This document shows, piece by piece, positions 41,669 through 51,804 of a stretch of 64,000 bases of DNA. Within the stretch, counting starts at the first letter, position 1. The number at the start of each line of letters is the position of its first letter. A program made the translations under genes and the position numbers. This stretch comes from Chaetoceros tenuissimus. Its lineage: Eukaryota; Bacillariophyta; Thalassiosirophyceae; Chaetocerotales; Chaetocerotaceae. The stretch covers positions 496,001-560,000 of the forward strand of contig BLLK01000051.1 of the NCBI GenBank assembly GCA_021927905.1, read 5' to 3'. Under the pieces are notes generated by a model that worked only from the letters and a program-made list of their open reading frames with translations, made no database searches and was not told the DNA's origin.

Positions 41669-42250
41669 ACAAAATACCCGTCTAATATACATGAGTCCCT
41701 CTACTATACAAAACCCCCTATAATATACAACCAATCCCATCTAAAATAAAATCACCCCATGACCAAAGCACCGTAGGCAACAAAACCCAGTGGGAAAAAG
41801 TATGCCTAGGTAAAAACCGAGCTGAGATCCTATTCTTAAAAGTATCACAGCCGACAAACCCAACTGACAAAATACCCCTCTAATATACACGAATCCCTCT
41901 ACAATACATGAGCCCTATAATACAATGAATCCCATATAGTAATATCATCTGCGTAACCGAAGCACCTTAGACAACAAAACCCAGTCGGAAAAAGTATGCC
42001 CAGGTGAAATCCAAGCTGAGATCATATTCTTAAAAAGTATCACAGCCGAGTGTGCAGAAATGAGATACTAGCTGAACTTCCAAAAACGACGTATGCCAAG
42101 AAGTATCACAGCTGAGTGTGCGGAAATGAGATACTAGCTGAACTTCCGAAAATGGCGTATGTCTAGATGTTTAACCAAGCTGAGATCCTTTTCTTAAGAA
42201 GTAGCACAGCCGCGTGTGCAGAAATGAGATACTAGCTGAACTTCCGAAAA
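41669..42250. repeat. Tandem repeats inside the long element (two families)
   Basis: A unit of about 200 bp starting 'gacaaaatacccgtctaata' near 41669 is repeated, diverged, from about 41866. It is followed by three copies of a unit of about 60-90 bp containing 'gaaatgagatactagctgaa' (near 42056, 42126 and 42222), each preceded by 'cacagc'. Confidence 0.8.
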
Positions 42251-43499
42251 CGTATGACAATGCCATAATGTCATTTCGAACTAAAACAGATTTGAAAGGC
42301 CAAGATCCGCATTTCCATCGTCACCCTTGATCAGTTGAAACGCATACTTCAACGTTAGTCGTTAACCAGAGAGCTTCAGTGATCCGAATGAGCCTTTACC
42401 CAGCACAAATAGCTGAGACCAATGTTTGAGGCATAAATCAAGATGAAGAACTTTGTTACGACCACAGAATATATTTGTAGACATGGATTTCTGCCCAATT
42501 GTAAAGACTAACACAAGTAAAGAGTAGCCACTACAGGAAATCTCTTTGCACATTAGAAGTGTCAAATCTGCATCGTTTACAGGAGCCCCCAATGAGAGCA
42601 CGAAGACACAATCAGGACTTGATCTTGCAGACTTGGTAACTCATTACGCCCGAAAGAGCCACCAAAAGTGCATATGTGGACCTTAAAAGCACAGAAACTC
42701 TAGCAGAAATTGAATTGACGTTTAAGCATTCATGTGCGTCAGTAAAGGAAGATCCAAACCAAAGTTTAGTAAGGATCGACAACAGCAAACTCTCGTAACA
42801 CAGACATCAGGGTGCCACTCGTCACCCAGCCAAAGTTAGACATGAACCTGGAAACGATACCAGCCACAGACAGAACTTGTGCAGCAGCAATAAGCAAACT
42901 TTCCCACGTCAATATCCTCGCCAGAGAGCTGCGCTGAACAGAATGAGTCGTGAGACTGTGAAACGTTTGGTAGCACATTTCCCTAATGGGCATTGACTAT
43001 AAAAACCAAATGCAAACTCATCACAGGCTGGCAAGTTACAACTAAATATAACGAAGGACAACAACAATCCGGATTACAATTTTGGCATGTGGTACGACCT
43101 AGGCTGCTTTTCCTCCAAGAGTAAAGATGCAAGAGACTTTACCACTTTAAGAGTAAAGTCTTGAAAGATTCGGTTGCTTTTACTCAGCATAGATGAAAAG
43201 TAAAAGCCAACGACTCCATCAACATTTGAACCGAAAAGCTCTGTTACGGCTAGGGAATATGTATGCCACGATTGTGAAGGCTATCGAAAGCCACTTGAAG
43301 AAAACTCTTCGCATGTTAGAAATCCAAATTTGCATTGTTTCCAGAAGCGCAAAAGAGGAACATGGAGACTAATAGCTGATGATGTACCAAGATATCTATG
43401 TAAGCCCTGCAAACATTTAGTGTTGAGAAGTATATGCGCGAGCCTTAAATGTGCCAAACATTAAGTATTTCAGTAGTAAGCATGATGGCAAAACTGCAA

Positions 43500-44310
43500 C
43501 ACTGATGGACCTGAATTATCCCGATCAGCAAGAATTCAAGATGGTTATTACGGAATCTCGAAGCAAGCCGATACTAGTTGATGGAGCCAGCAGCCTGAAT
43601 AGGACTATAGGCCACTTAAGCAACGGAAGTAGCCAAAGATGATGGGTTTTCAGTAGAGGTGCTGTAAAACACGCCACTGTTGCTGGATTGTCAAGTAATG
43701 ATATCCAAAATCGAGTTTGACTTGCACAAGATACATTGGTAGCGCCAGAAGTATTTCAATATTATGAAATGATATCAAGGAACTGAACGCTTTGGTAGCA
43801 AAACTGAGGGACCTGAATTATCCTGATCAGCAAGAGTTCAAGATGATAGTAACGGAATCTCGAAGCAAGCCGATAATAGGTGACGGCTACTGCAACACTT
43901 ATGGAACTGAAAGCGTTGGTAGCAAAACTACAACACTGATGGACCTGACTTATCCGGATCAGCACTAATTGAAATACCGAGTTTGACTTGCACAAGATAC
44001 ATTGGTAGCACCAGAAGTATTTCAATATTATGAAATGATATCAAGGAACTGAACGCTTTGGTAGCAAAACTGATGGACCTGAATTATCCTGATCGGCAAG
44101 AGTTCAAGATGATAGTAACGGAATCTCGAAGCAAGCCGATAATAGGTGACGGCTACTGCAACACTTATGGAACTGAAAGCGTTGGTAGCAAAACTACAAC
44201 ACTGATGAAGCACTAATTGAAATACCCGATTCCGATGATGGTCATGAAATCTCGAAGCAAGCCGATACTAGTTGATGTTGACAGTAGTCTGAATATGACC
44301 ATAGGCCACT
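43500..44310. repeat. 266-bp tandem repeat and partial copies
   Basis: 'cgagtttgacttgcacaaga' near 43712 recurs at 43978, offset 266 bp, starting two nearly identical units. Within them 'aagcaagccgata' and 'gacctgaattatcc' segments occur also near 43509-43580 and 44239-44275 as partial units. The reverse-strand open frames at 43762-44025 and 44028-44213 repeat each other because of this and are not genes. Confidence 0.85.
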
Positions 44311-45784
44311 TAAGCAACGGAAGGCAACAGAGATGATGACTCATCAGAAGAGGTGCTGTAGAACAAGTTACTGTTGCTAGACAGCGGAGCGATGACATTC
44401 AATGTCAAGCAAAGATGTAGGACTCGCATAATCTACCAAAGCCATTCTGAATATCCATGACGAAATTAGGCTTGGCTAAAAAGTGATCAACTAAGGTCAT
44501 CCATGATCAGAATCGAACCCAGTGAGCGCTCATAGCTCAGGTCTAAAAGTATTGATCATTACAGTCCCATCACAGTCTCATCATCACTCTACACCGTGAA
44601 GCTGTGTAGAATCAAACATGCCCCCCACTGCGTACCAACCAAAGGGAGGAACCCATCCAGATGAGAAAGAGATAAAAGACAAGGAATCCGTACTTCAACC
44701 ATCACTCTATAACAGCATTACTGAAGATCCTGTTACAACACAGCCAGTGGTATGTAAACAAAATCGACGTCGGAGGTGCATATCCAATATCCCGACATAA
44801 ACGATAGTGAATACGACCAAAAGCAAAGACTTCCAGCAGGCAAATAATGGAGATAAACCAGCTCAACCTCCTAAACAGACATTGATCTCCATCAATATGA
44901 AATAGCTTCTAAATGAAGCAATCATTACAACCAAAACCCAAACTAGCACTTAGACCAGATGTCCCCAAAGCTTTATCTTCCCCAAAATACAAAACGTACA
45001 CCTAATCTTCCCAAAAACATGAAAACACATAATCCTATGACCTCTATCCAACCGCTGATAGTATAACACTGATAATCACCAACACTGATAGTCACCAACC
45101 CATTCGTGACGCACTTCACCAAACAGACACATAATACAAAACCATTACTCCAACAACATCAAAATCTACAGACCTTGAAATTACTCTCACCCAAAAATAG
45201 AACACTGATAATCACCAACCCATCCGTGACGCACTTACATCTCAACACAAAACCTAACCGTAACCCCAACCTAAACATGAAACATAAAATACAAAAACCA
45301 ACCCCAACCCGAAATATAAACATTATAAAATACAGAACCTAGAGTCATCCCAACCAACAGGCTCGTAAGGAATCACATTCTGATGCGTAGTGAAACCAAA
45401 GGAACGCTGTAGTGCCACATATGTCTCCTCTCTCATCCAAGCAAAGCTAGATGAACTAGGGCACATATCTGTGAACAACATACCCCCCCAACAAGTGACG
45501 AAAGAAAGGAGGAACCATAAGAGGAGAACTGTGGCGATGCATCGTAATAGGATGAGATGCAAGAAAGCAGAAGAAAAAAGGAGTAAAAGTTAGCACAAAA
45601 GAGGGCCTATCTGAAGTGCTATTCGAATACAAGCTTTTATGAGCAACACCTTATCATAAATTAGAATCACTTCAGCTTGGCTTGAGCAAACATACGGAGT
45701 ATCTCTGCTTGCCTCACTTTACAGTTGCATGACGTCACAGCTCTGATAATTGCTAACCCTGTTGAACTAAAGAGTACATGAAGG

Positions 45785-46586
45785 AGGAGGAGAAAGAGGA
45801 AAAAGAAAGGAAAAAAAGATTCCAGCGCTTATTTAACGTATCAGCGAGCAGTCACATAAGAGTACAATCCAGATATTCTCTACTCAATTGGAAATGAATA
45901 CAATAAAAGTTTCTACACAGTCTAAAGGACATTCATGCTGTTGAATTTGCAGCAAATAGTATATTAGTTAGAAAAATAAAAACTACATGGAAGAAAATCA
46001 TGAATTTATAATCTGAAAAATCTCTGATAACGTTTTTTTTTGTTACCTGATCAGTGTGACTAGGTAGATGATAATTTAGAAAAATTGTTGTAGTCAATTC
46101 AAACATATGCATTATTCTGCAAGTATTTCTATCTGTAAAACATTTTGATAGCGAAATATATACATATTAAAGAATTGAATAGTTTAGTGCTTCACGAAAT
46201 ATTCAACTATTTCACATACAGAAAATATAGAATTTCAAAGAAAAGTAGATCTTTTCGAACAAACCAACGAAGCTGTTATGCTATGCAAATTAAATTTACT
46301 ATTAATATTTATTTCAATACAACATTGAAATTATGTTTGTAAAATTCTACATAGATTATGAAATTCGTATTTGAAGGTTTGAAATCAAAAGTATTGAATT
46401 TTGAACCTTTGTTCAGGCCTTTTGAAGACACGACTAAAATAACGGCAACGTTTCCATGATCTACGTGTCTTTCTCTCTGCTCCGAACTTCTTGGATCTTA
46501 GATACAGCCATATTCTTTATCATATCAACTACCAACTCTGCTATCTCCTGATTGTAATCTCTTCGTAATCAAGTTTAATCAAGCAG
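45785..46586. other. Intergenic region without a supported gene
   Basis: About 800 bp of very AT-rich sequence starting with purine-rich 'ggaggagaaagaggaaaaag'. Only short, unsupported open frames. The last 100 bp likely carry the promoter of the F-box-like gene. Confidence 0.5.
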
Positions 46587-47723
46587 ATGAGTAGGACAAA
46601 CAAAAGAAGAAAAGGACTGGAGCACAATTCCCATACCTCTCAAGAAGACAGTGCCATTTTCTCCTCGAAACCACCAAGAAGAACAACAAGAAGCAAAGCA
46701 CGTGAAATCCAAAAACAATATGAAGAAGAACGAAGAGCCGGTCTTGAACTTAACGGAACCTTCCTTCCCGATGAATTAATGTTTTGTATCTTGGGCTTCC
46801 TCTGCAATAACAACATCCATGGCCTCCCCTGCTGGTCTTCCAACGTTGCACATCTCGTATCATCTTTCTCACTTCTTTCGCATGACTTTCAGAAATGTAT
46901 TCAACGTTACTTGCAATGCACCCCTTTGAATCTACGCTATCACTTTGGTACAGGAACATCCATGAATCAAAGAATCCAAATGTGTATTGACAAAAAAGTT
47001 CGTTTCAAGTCATTACGAGTAGATTGCAATGAACCTGAAATCGTCCAGCCCTTGTTCGATAAACTCACCAAGAATTGTAACATGAACTATCTACAAGATT
47101 TGAGTATATCTTTTCCCTGTCATGATTCAAACATTGCAAAACGTTCTATATTGGATCATGAGGAAAAAATGTATTCAAAGGACATGCAAACTTGTCTCTT
47201 GGAAATGACACAAACGAAATTATTCAAGGATCGTTTGGAAAAATTACCCATTGCACTCAAGATTCGTGCTCATGATTTGGAATTGAAACGTGATACACTG
47301 CTAGCGTTCAAAGATACAGTGACTAGTTTAGAACTAAATATTTCACGTATGAAGGAAGATCGAGAAGATAATGGATTTGATAAGGTGTCAAAGATTCTTG
47401 AAGATGTCCTGCCTCAAATGAAACAATTGAAAAAGCTTACTTTGGTACATAATCAAAAGTTTGGAGTAGGTTTTGTATCCATCAACTCCAGGTCTTTGGA
47501 AGAGATCAATGTTGCCAAATGCGATAATGAGTTTTATGTGAAAAAGATGAATTGTCCCAAGCTCAAGAAGTTCAAGTATCAGCATCGAGTTGTGAGAAAA
47601 GGTGGTCAGGAAATTTGGACCAGGAATGGAGTGAAGAAGGCTAATATCGAGTATCTGTCCTCTCATTTGCAAATGTGCATTGGGTATGAAACTCCACGCA
47701 ACTGCGAGTGGATTCAAGTTTGA
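46587..47723 (+). CDS. F-box-like protein
   Basis: 378 residues. A basic Ser/Arg-rich N-terminus ('KPPRRTTRSKAREIQKQ') precedes an F-box-like segment at about 57-110: 'GTFLPDELMFCILGFL' followed by a Leu/Phe-rich helix '..LVSSFSLLSHDFQKCIQRYL'. The C-terminal part has irregular Leu-rich stretches ('LKIRAHDLEL', 'MKQLKKLTLVHNQKFG', 'SLEEINVAKCDNEFYV') that resemble degenerate LRRs. F-box/LRR proteins recruit substrates to SCF ubiquitin ligases; that role is inferred from weak similarity. Single exon, no targeting signal. Confidence 0.6.
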   Translation: MSRTNKRRKGLEHNSHTSQEDSAIFSSKPPRRTTRSKAREIQKQYEEERRAGLELNGTFLPDELMFCILGFLCNNNIHGLPCWSSNVAHLVSSFSLLSHDFQKCIQRYLQCTPLNLRYHFGTGTSMNQRIQMCIDKKVRFKSLRVDCNEPEIVQPLFDKLTKNCNMNYLQDLSISFPCHDSNIAKRSILDHEEKMYSKDMQTCLLEMTQTKLFKDRLEKLPIALKIRAHDLELKRDTLLAFKDTVTSLELNISRMKEDREDNGFDKVSKILEDVLPQMKQLKKLTLVHNQKFGVGFVSINSRSLEEINVAKCDNEFYVKKMNCPKLKKFKYQHRVVRKGGQEIWTRNGVKKANIEYLSSHLQMCIGYETPRNCEWIQV

Positions 47724-47888
47724 ACTTGTATCTTATGAAAAAGACTGACAACCGACGCACTACTTGATTCAAGCAGTTGGACTCTTGAATACAAGAAAGT
47801 TGCTCACCATACCAATACTTGCACAGGATATGTATAGGTTCCTTTTAAATACTTTATACTTTAAAATATCCTTATTCTATCACTAAAG

Positions 47889-48401
47889 CTATCGCCATCT
47901 CCCAATTTTACTCCACCAATCCAATTGATCACTGAAATTTCTAGTCACCGATTCTTGTGCTCGTTGTTGATTCTTTTGTTGGACATACAAGTCACATTCT
48001 TGGTCTATGCCTTCCCATTGGTCCAAGCTACCAGGTAATTCCATTATATTTGGAATTGGAAAGCGATCATTGACAAATTTATGATTATTGGTGATGAATC
48101 CTACAGCTTGTCTATGAACTAATAACTCCCATCTAGCAGTCATTGCATCTTTTCGTAAATTATTGTGGGTGCGAATCGTTTGAAACATTTGTATCTTGAT
48201 ACTTTTTGGAATTTCGTCTACATTCAATTCTTGTTCATTTTCTTTTTCTTCTTTTTGCATGCTATAGTCTTGAATAAGGTTGGCATAGTGTTCTCTTTCT
48301 GCATGCATTTTCTCAATAATTTGAAGTAATTTTCTCCCTTGATTGCCAAGAGCTTTACTCATTGTTCCTTTCAATTCATCCTCTAATGTTTTGAGATGCA
48401 T
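47889..48401 (-). CDS. Conserved-looking hypothetical protein, coiled coil
   Basis: 170 residues. The N-terminal half is predicted coiled coil ('RKLLQIIEKMHAEREHYANL', 'QKEEKENEQEL'). The C-terminal half has 'TARWELLVHRQAVGFITNNH' followed by 'KFVNDRFPIPNIMELPGSLD', a block that looks like a conserved domain (W, H and FPIP positions), and ends in 'LDWWSKIGRWR'. I cannot name the family. No signal peptide; probably soluble. It converges on the F-box-like gene. Confidence 0.65.
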   Translation of the reverse strand: MHLKTLEDELKGTMSKALGNQGRKLLQIIEKMHAEREHYANLIQDYSMQKEEKENEQELNVDEIPKSIKIQMFQTIRTHNNLRKDAMTARWELLVHRQAVGFITNNHKFVNDRFPIPNIMELPGSLDQWEGIDQECDLYVQQKNQQRAQESVTRNFSDQLDWWSKIGRWR

Positions 48402-48851
48402 TTGCGGATCATGAGTACATTCTTCTTTCTTTAGTACTAGCTAGGCTTGTATGCGCTCACTTTGTCAAACTCTCATTCTTTACATTTGGCAAGTCTATGG
48501 TATTTGGCTATATCTGTCAGAAATGGGACTAAAACAACAACGATGTGAGATGTTTTCTTCTTTCTGTTTGCTTCTCTATTCTTCTGCATTGAATCACCTA
48601 AGAATGTAAGATGATTGTGAATTCATATTTACTTGATTCTAGAGAAAAAAGCTAATTCAAAGAAACATTGAAGTTTTCAAGACAGTATGGTTGAAGTGGA
48701 TGAAAAGCACTTTGTATTTTCTTTTCCCGCCTTTGAGACGTGTTTAGCTTCGGGCTTCGGGTTCTATATAGAATCTTCAATTGCATTTACAATTGAAACT
48801 AAATAGACATGAGGCTATTTGTTTACATATCATAGACAATCATTGTGAATC

Positions 48852-51692
48852 ATGAATATAACTAAATATTCCTTCGGGAGGAGTCACATTTGTATAGTAA
48901 TAAACGAAAAGGTGCAGTGTGTAGGACGAGGAGATTTGTATCAGCTTGGAAATGCAGAAAAGCTTTCAAGTAAAAAGTTTGTATTTGCACATGTATGGGA
49001 TGCATATGATATCGATTTCATTCAGTGTATAAGAGACAAAACATATGTAATATCTAATGGGGACGTTTACTACGTTGGACAGACATGGGGCACTTGGGCA
49101 GGAGGTTGGTCAGAGTTGAAACCTCGGCCTTTTCAGATTCAAGAACTTGAAAATATTGTTGCAATTAAAGGGGGGATGAATCTCACATGTGCATTAAATC
49201 AAGAAGGTGCCTTATTTTGTTGGTGGGGTGACTTGCCTTCTTATAATGCAGAAAATGATCAATTGCATAATGGATTTTCAGATACACCGAGATTGATTGT
49301 AGGTCCGCCTATTGATGAGAGAAGAGTGCTCCATTTTGCCGTTGCAAATGAAACTGTGTGCTATTACATGTCAGACCAAACAATTGTGTGTAGTGGTAAT
49401 AACGATGCTAATCAGCTGGGAGGGCTTGTATCCCCGACAGACATTGGTAAAGTCAAAAAGCTTGTGGCGGGGAGATATCATTTCTGTGCTCTTTTAGAAG
49501 ATGGACAAGTTTACTGTTGGGGAGGAGCTGGTGACAAACTTCGCAATATTGATTCTACAATGCCAAATCCAACTCTAATGATTGATGGTATTCAAGATGT
49601 GAGAGCTGCATTTAACACAACCTTTGCAAGAAAAAATAATGATGATACTCTATATGGATGGGGAAAAAACTCTTTATATCAACTCGGATTTTTCCCCGAC
49701 AAACCTCTTGAGGAAAAACTCTATGAAAGTATACCTATTCCTGCAGCTTCAAGTGATATAATCCCGTACAAAGATGTTCTTTCATACCATTTAACCTTCA
49801 GCACTGCCCATGCCATTCTAAAAGATGGCAGGATTGCCTCTTGGGGTTCGAATATTCATGATCTGCTTGGTAACGAAACAGCAAATGATTGGGCACTTTT
49901 GCCAGACGTTGTATTCATGGATATTGCAGAAGAGCCAGATGTTTCTATTTCAAGTCGACCAACTTCTTCCACTCAGCCTACCTTTGCACCAACTGCACAT
50001 TCTTCTTTTTCACCGTCTTCTAGGCCTAGCATCTCGAGAAAGTCCTATACACCCACTACAAGTTCGCCTACAATAAACACGGGAATCTCTACATACTCAT
50101 TTGGACCTCGCCACATCTGTATCGTAATCGAAGGAAAAGTAAGATGTGTAGGAAGTGGGTATTCTTTTGTTCTAGGCAATGAAGTAGGCTCATATCAAGG
50201 ATGGAACCAATTTATTTCTGCGCATGTATGGGACTCTTACGCAATAGATGCAATACTCTGTACAGGCTCGAAAACATGCGTAATATCAGAAGGGAAAGTT
50301 TATTGTATTGGAAACAATGTTGTAAGGAAAAAGTATGGAGGTCTCACAACATGGGGGGTTGAAAGTCTGCCAACTCCCTTCCTTATTCGTGACATTGATA
50401 ATATTTTTGAAATAGATGGTGGAGATGATATAGTTTGCGGCTTACAAAGAGGCGGAGCTTTCTTTTGTTGGGGAATTCTACCTTACAAAGCAAGCAATGG
50501 TCAATTTTATGAGTCAAATACTGATCCACCGGAGATGATCTTAGATGGAACAAAACTTGAAACAAAAGTCGCACGCTTTGCTGTTGCTGATGATGCAATT
50601 TGTTACTACCTTGAAAATCGAAATACACAGTGTTTTGGGAGGAATCGATATGGGGAATTAGGTGGACTTGTAGACCCTGCTTACATTGGAGAAGTAAGCA
50701 AACTTATTGCTGGCGCTCATCATTTCTGTGCCTTATTAGCAAATGGAAATGTTCTTTGTTGGGGCACTATGGGCGAAAACTTGAAGATTACTACGCCTAC
50801 TTTGATCATGACTGATGTTGTGGATATTTCGACGTCGTCGTCGATAGATTCAGATTATTTTGCGGGAAACGTTGTCTCCATTTCTAGCACTTCATTTGCG
50901 AGAAAAAATAATGGAGCATTGTATGGATGGGGTGATAATAATTGGAATCAATTTGGTACTTGCGAAGCAAAATTTCGAGAGACCCCATCTCTATTCAATC
51001 TAGTTGGAATCACTAGTGACGAGATCGAATCTGTTCACCTCACAGATAGAACCTCTCATGCAATTTTGAATGATGGACGTATAGCTGCTTGGGGGATGAA
51101 TTGGCACAATACTCTAGGGGATGGTAAATCCAGTCGGTACACGACAGTAGTTTCTCCACCTACATTCATGAATTTATTTTATCAAGCTACTCCAATTCCA
51201 TCAAGCATACCTTTTCGTTGCCCTACAACAGCTAGACCCTCGTTTAGACCCTCGTTTGCTCCTTCAAAGTCAAATACGATACGCTCAGAATTAACAATTT
51301 TGCCTACTATCGAGTCCACTAGTGAATCTGATCTTTCATCGCCAACTACCATCGTTATATCTTCTTTGGTAGTGGTTCTAACACTAACCTTAATAGTTGG
51401 ATTTGCTATTTACTACCAGCGCAGGAATCGAGGGAATCAAAATGATCTACATAGAAACAATATAAATCCAGGAACAGCTGACCCTAATTTCATCCCAACT
51501 GCTTTTAATATTACTCCAATAGCTCCAGCTATAGCAGTACCAGTGACGGATACAGTTCACTTGAGTGCAAAAATTGTTGAGACCAATGAAGCAATAACCT
51601 CAAATGCAATTCCATCTCGACTGACCTTGTCAGATCATCCAATACCTTCGGCTCCGCCTCTAGAAAGTAATGACAATATAAGAACAGCATAA
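48852..51692 (+). CDS. Large RCC1-like protein, two repeat domains and one TM helix
   Basis: 946 residues. Two homologous halves (about 1-370 and 415-785) each begin 'YSFG..HICIVI..KV.CVG.G' and carry RCC1/BLIP-II-type repeats such as 'LCALLEDGQVYCWG'-like strands with 'CWG', 'GWG.NS..QLG', 'HAIL.DGRIA.WG'. The cysteine-rich version ('C.VI', 'C.L..G..FCW') suggests an extracellular propeller. A Ser/Thr/Pro linker ('TSSTQPTFAPTAHSSFSPSS') joins the halves and another precedes a transmembrane helix at about 832-855 ('SSLVVVLTLTLIVGFAIYY'), then a 90-residue tail. A type I surface receptor is likely, yet no signal peptide is seen: a stop lies just before ATG 48852, so a 5' exon is probably missing. 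Confidence 0.8.
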   Translation: MNITKYSFGRSHICIVINEKVQCVGRGDLYQLGNAEKLSSKKFVFAHVWDAYDIDFIQCIRDKTYVISNGDVYYVGQTWGTWAGGWSELKPRPFQIQELENIVAIKGGMNLTCALNQEGALFCWWGDLPSYNAENDQLHNGFSDTPRLIVGPPIDERRVLHFAVANETVCYYMSDQTIVCSGNNDANQLGGLVSPTDIGKVKKLVAGRYHFCALLEDGQVYCWGGAGDKLRNIDSTMPNPTLMIDGIQDVRAAFNTTFARKNNDDTLYGWGKNSLYQLGFFPDKPLEEKLYESIPIPAASSDIIPYKDVLSYHLTFSTAHAILKDGRIASWGSNIHDLLGNETANDWALLPDVVFMDIAEEPDVSISSRPTSSTQPTFAPTAHSSFSPSSRPSISRKSYTPTTSSPTINTGISTYSFGPRHICIVIEGKVRCVGSGYSFVLGNEVGSYQGWNQFISAHVWDSYAIDAILCTGSKTCVISEGKVYCIGNNVVRKKYGGLTTWGVESLPTPFLIRDIDNIFEIDGGDDIVCGLQRGGAFFCWGILPYKASNGQFYESNTDPPEMILDGTKLETKVARFAVADDAICYYLENRNTQCFGRNRYGELGGLVDPAYIGEVSKLIAGAHHFCALLANGNVLCWGTMGENLKITTPTLIMTDVVDISTSSSIDSDYFAGNVVSISSTSFARKNNGALYGWGDNNWNQFGTCEAKFRETPSLFNLVGITSDEIESVHLTDRTSHAILNDGRIAAWGMNWHNTLGDGKSSRYTTVVSPPTFMNLFYQATPIPSSIPFRCPTTARPSFRPSFAPSKSNTIRSELTILPTIESTSESDLSSPTTIVISSLVVVLTLTLIVGFAIYYQRRNRGNQNDLHRNNINPGTADPNFIPTAFNITPIAPAIAVPVTDTVHLSAKIVETNEAITSNAIPSRLTLSDHPIPSAPPLESNDNIRTA

Positions 51693-51804
51693 TTCTAAAA
51701 CATTTTTGAGTTCATATTTACTGATGTTACAACATTTTACGTATTATATACCAAATTGTAGGATAGCGCATATATAGTTAGCATAGTCATTTCAATCGAA
51801 AATT

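Larger units (their letters stand above)
41060..45784. mobile_element. Long noncoding repeat element with A and B termini
   Basis: 4,725 bp: block A at the left end, block B at the right end, and about 4.1 kb between. The interior has no convincing ORF on either strand but several tandem repeats. It may be a non-autonomous transposon (LARD-like or other) mobilised in trans. The left flank of the short copy ('ggggaggagg') and the right flank ('aggaggagaa') could contain a target duplication, but they are too repetitive to define it. The canonical class is not established: no TIR and no clear primer-binding site. Confidence 0.6.

Noticed and set aside
43712-44222. CRISPR-like array
   Set aside because: The repeats are long (266 bp), contiguous and lack short unique spacers; this is eukaryotic tandem repeat DNA.
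44480-44560. tRNA gene (GAATCGAACCC and TAGCTCAGGT present)
   Set aside because: The T-arm-like and D-arm-like motifs are on opposite strands, so no cloverleaf forms.
41060-45784. LTR retrotransposon
   Set aside because: The left end repeats block A and the right end repeats block B; there is no pair of identical long terminal repeats, and no gag or pol frame.
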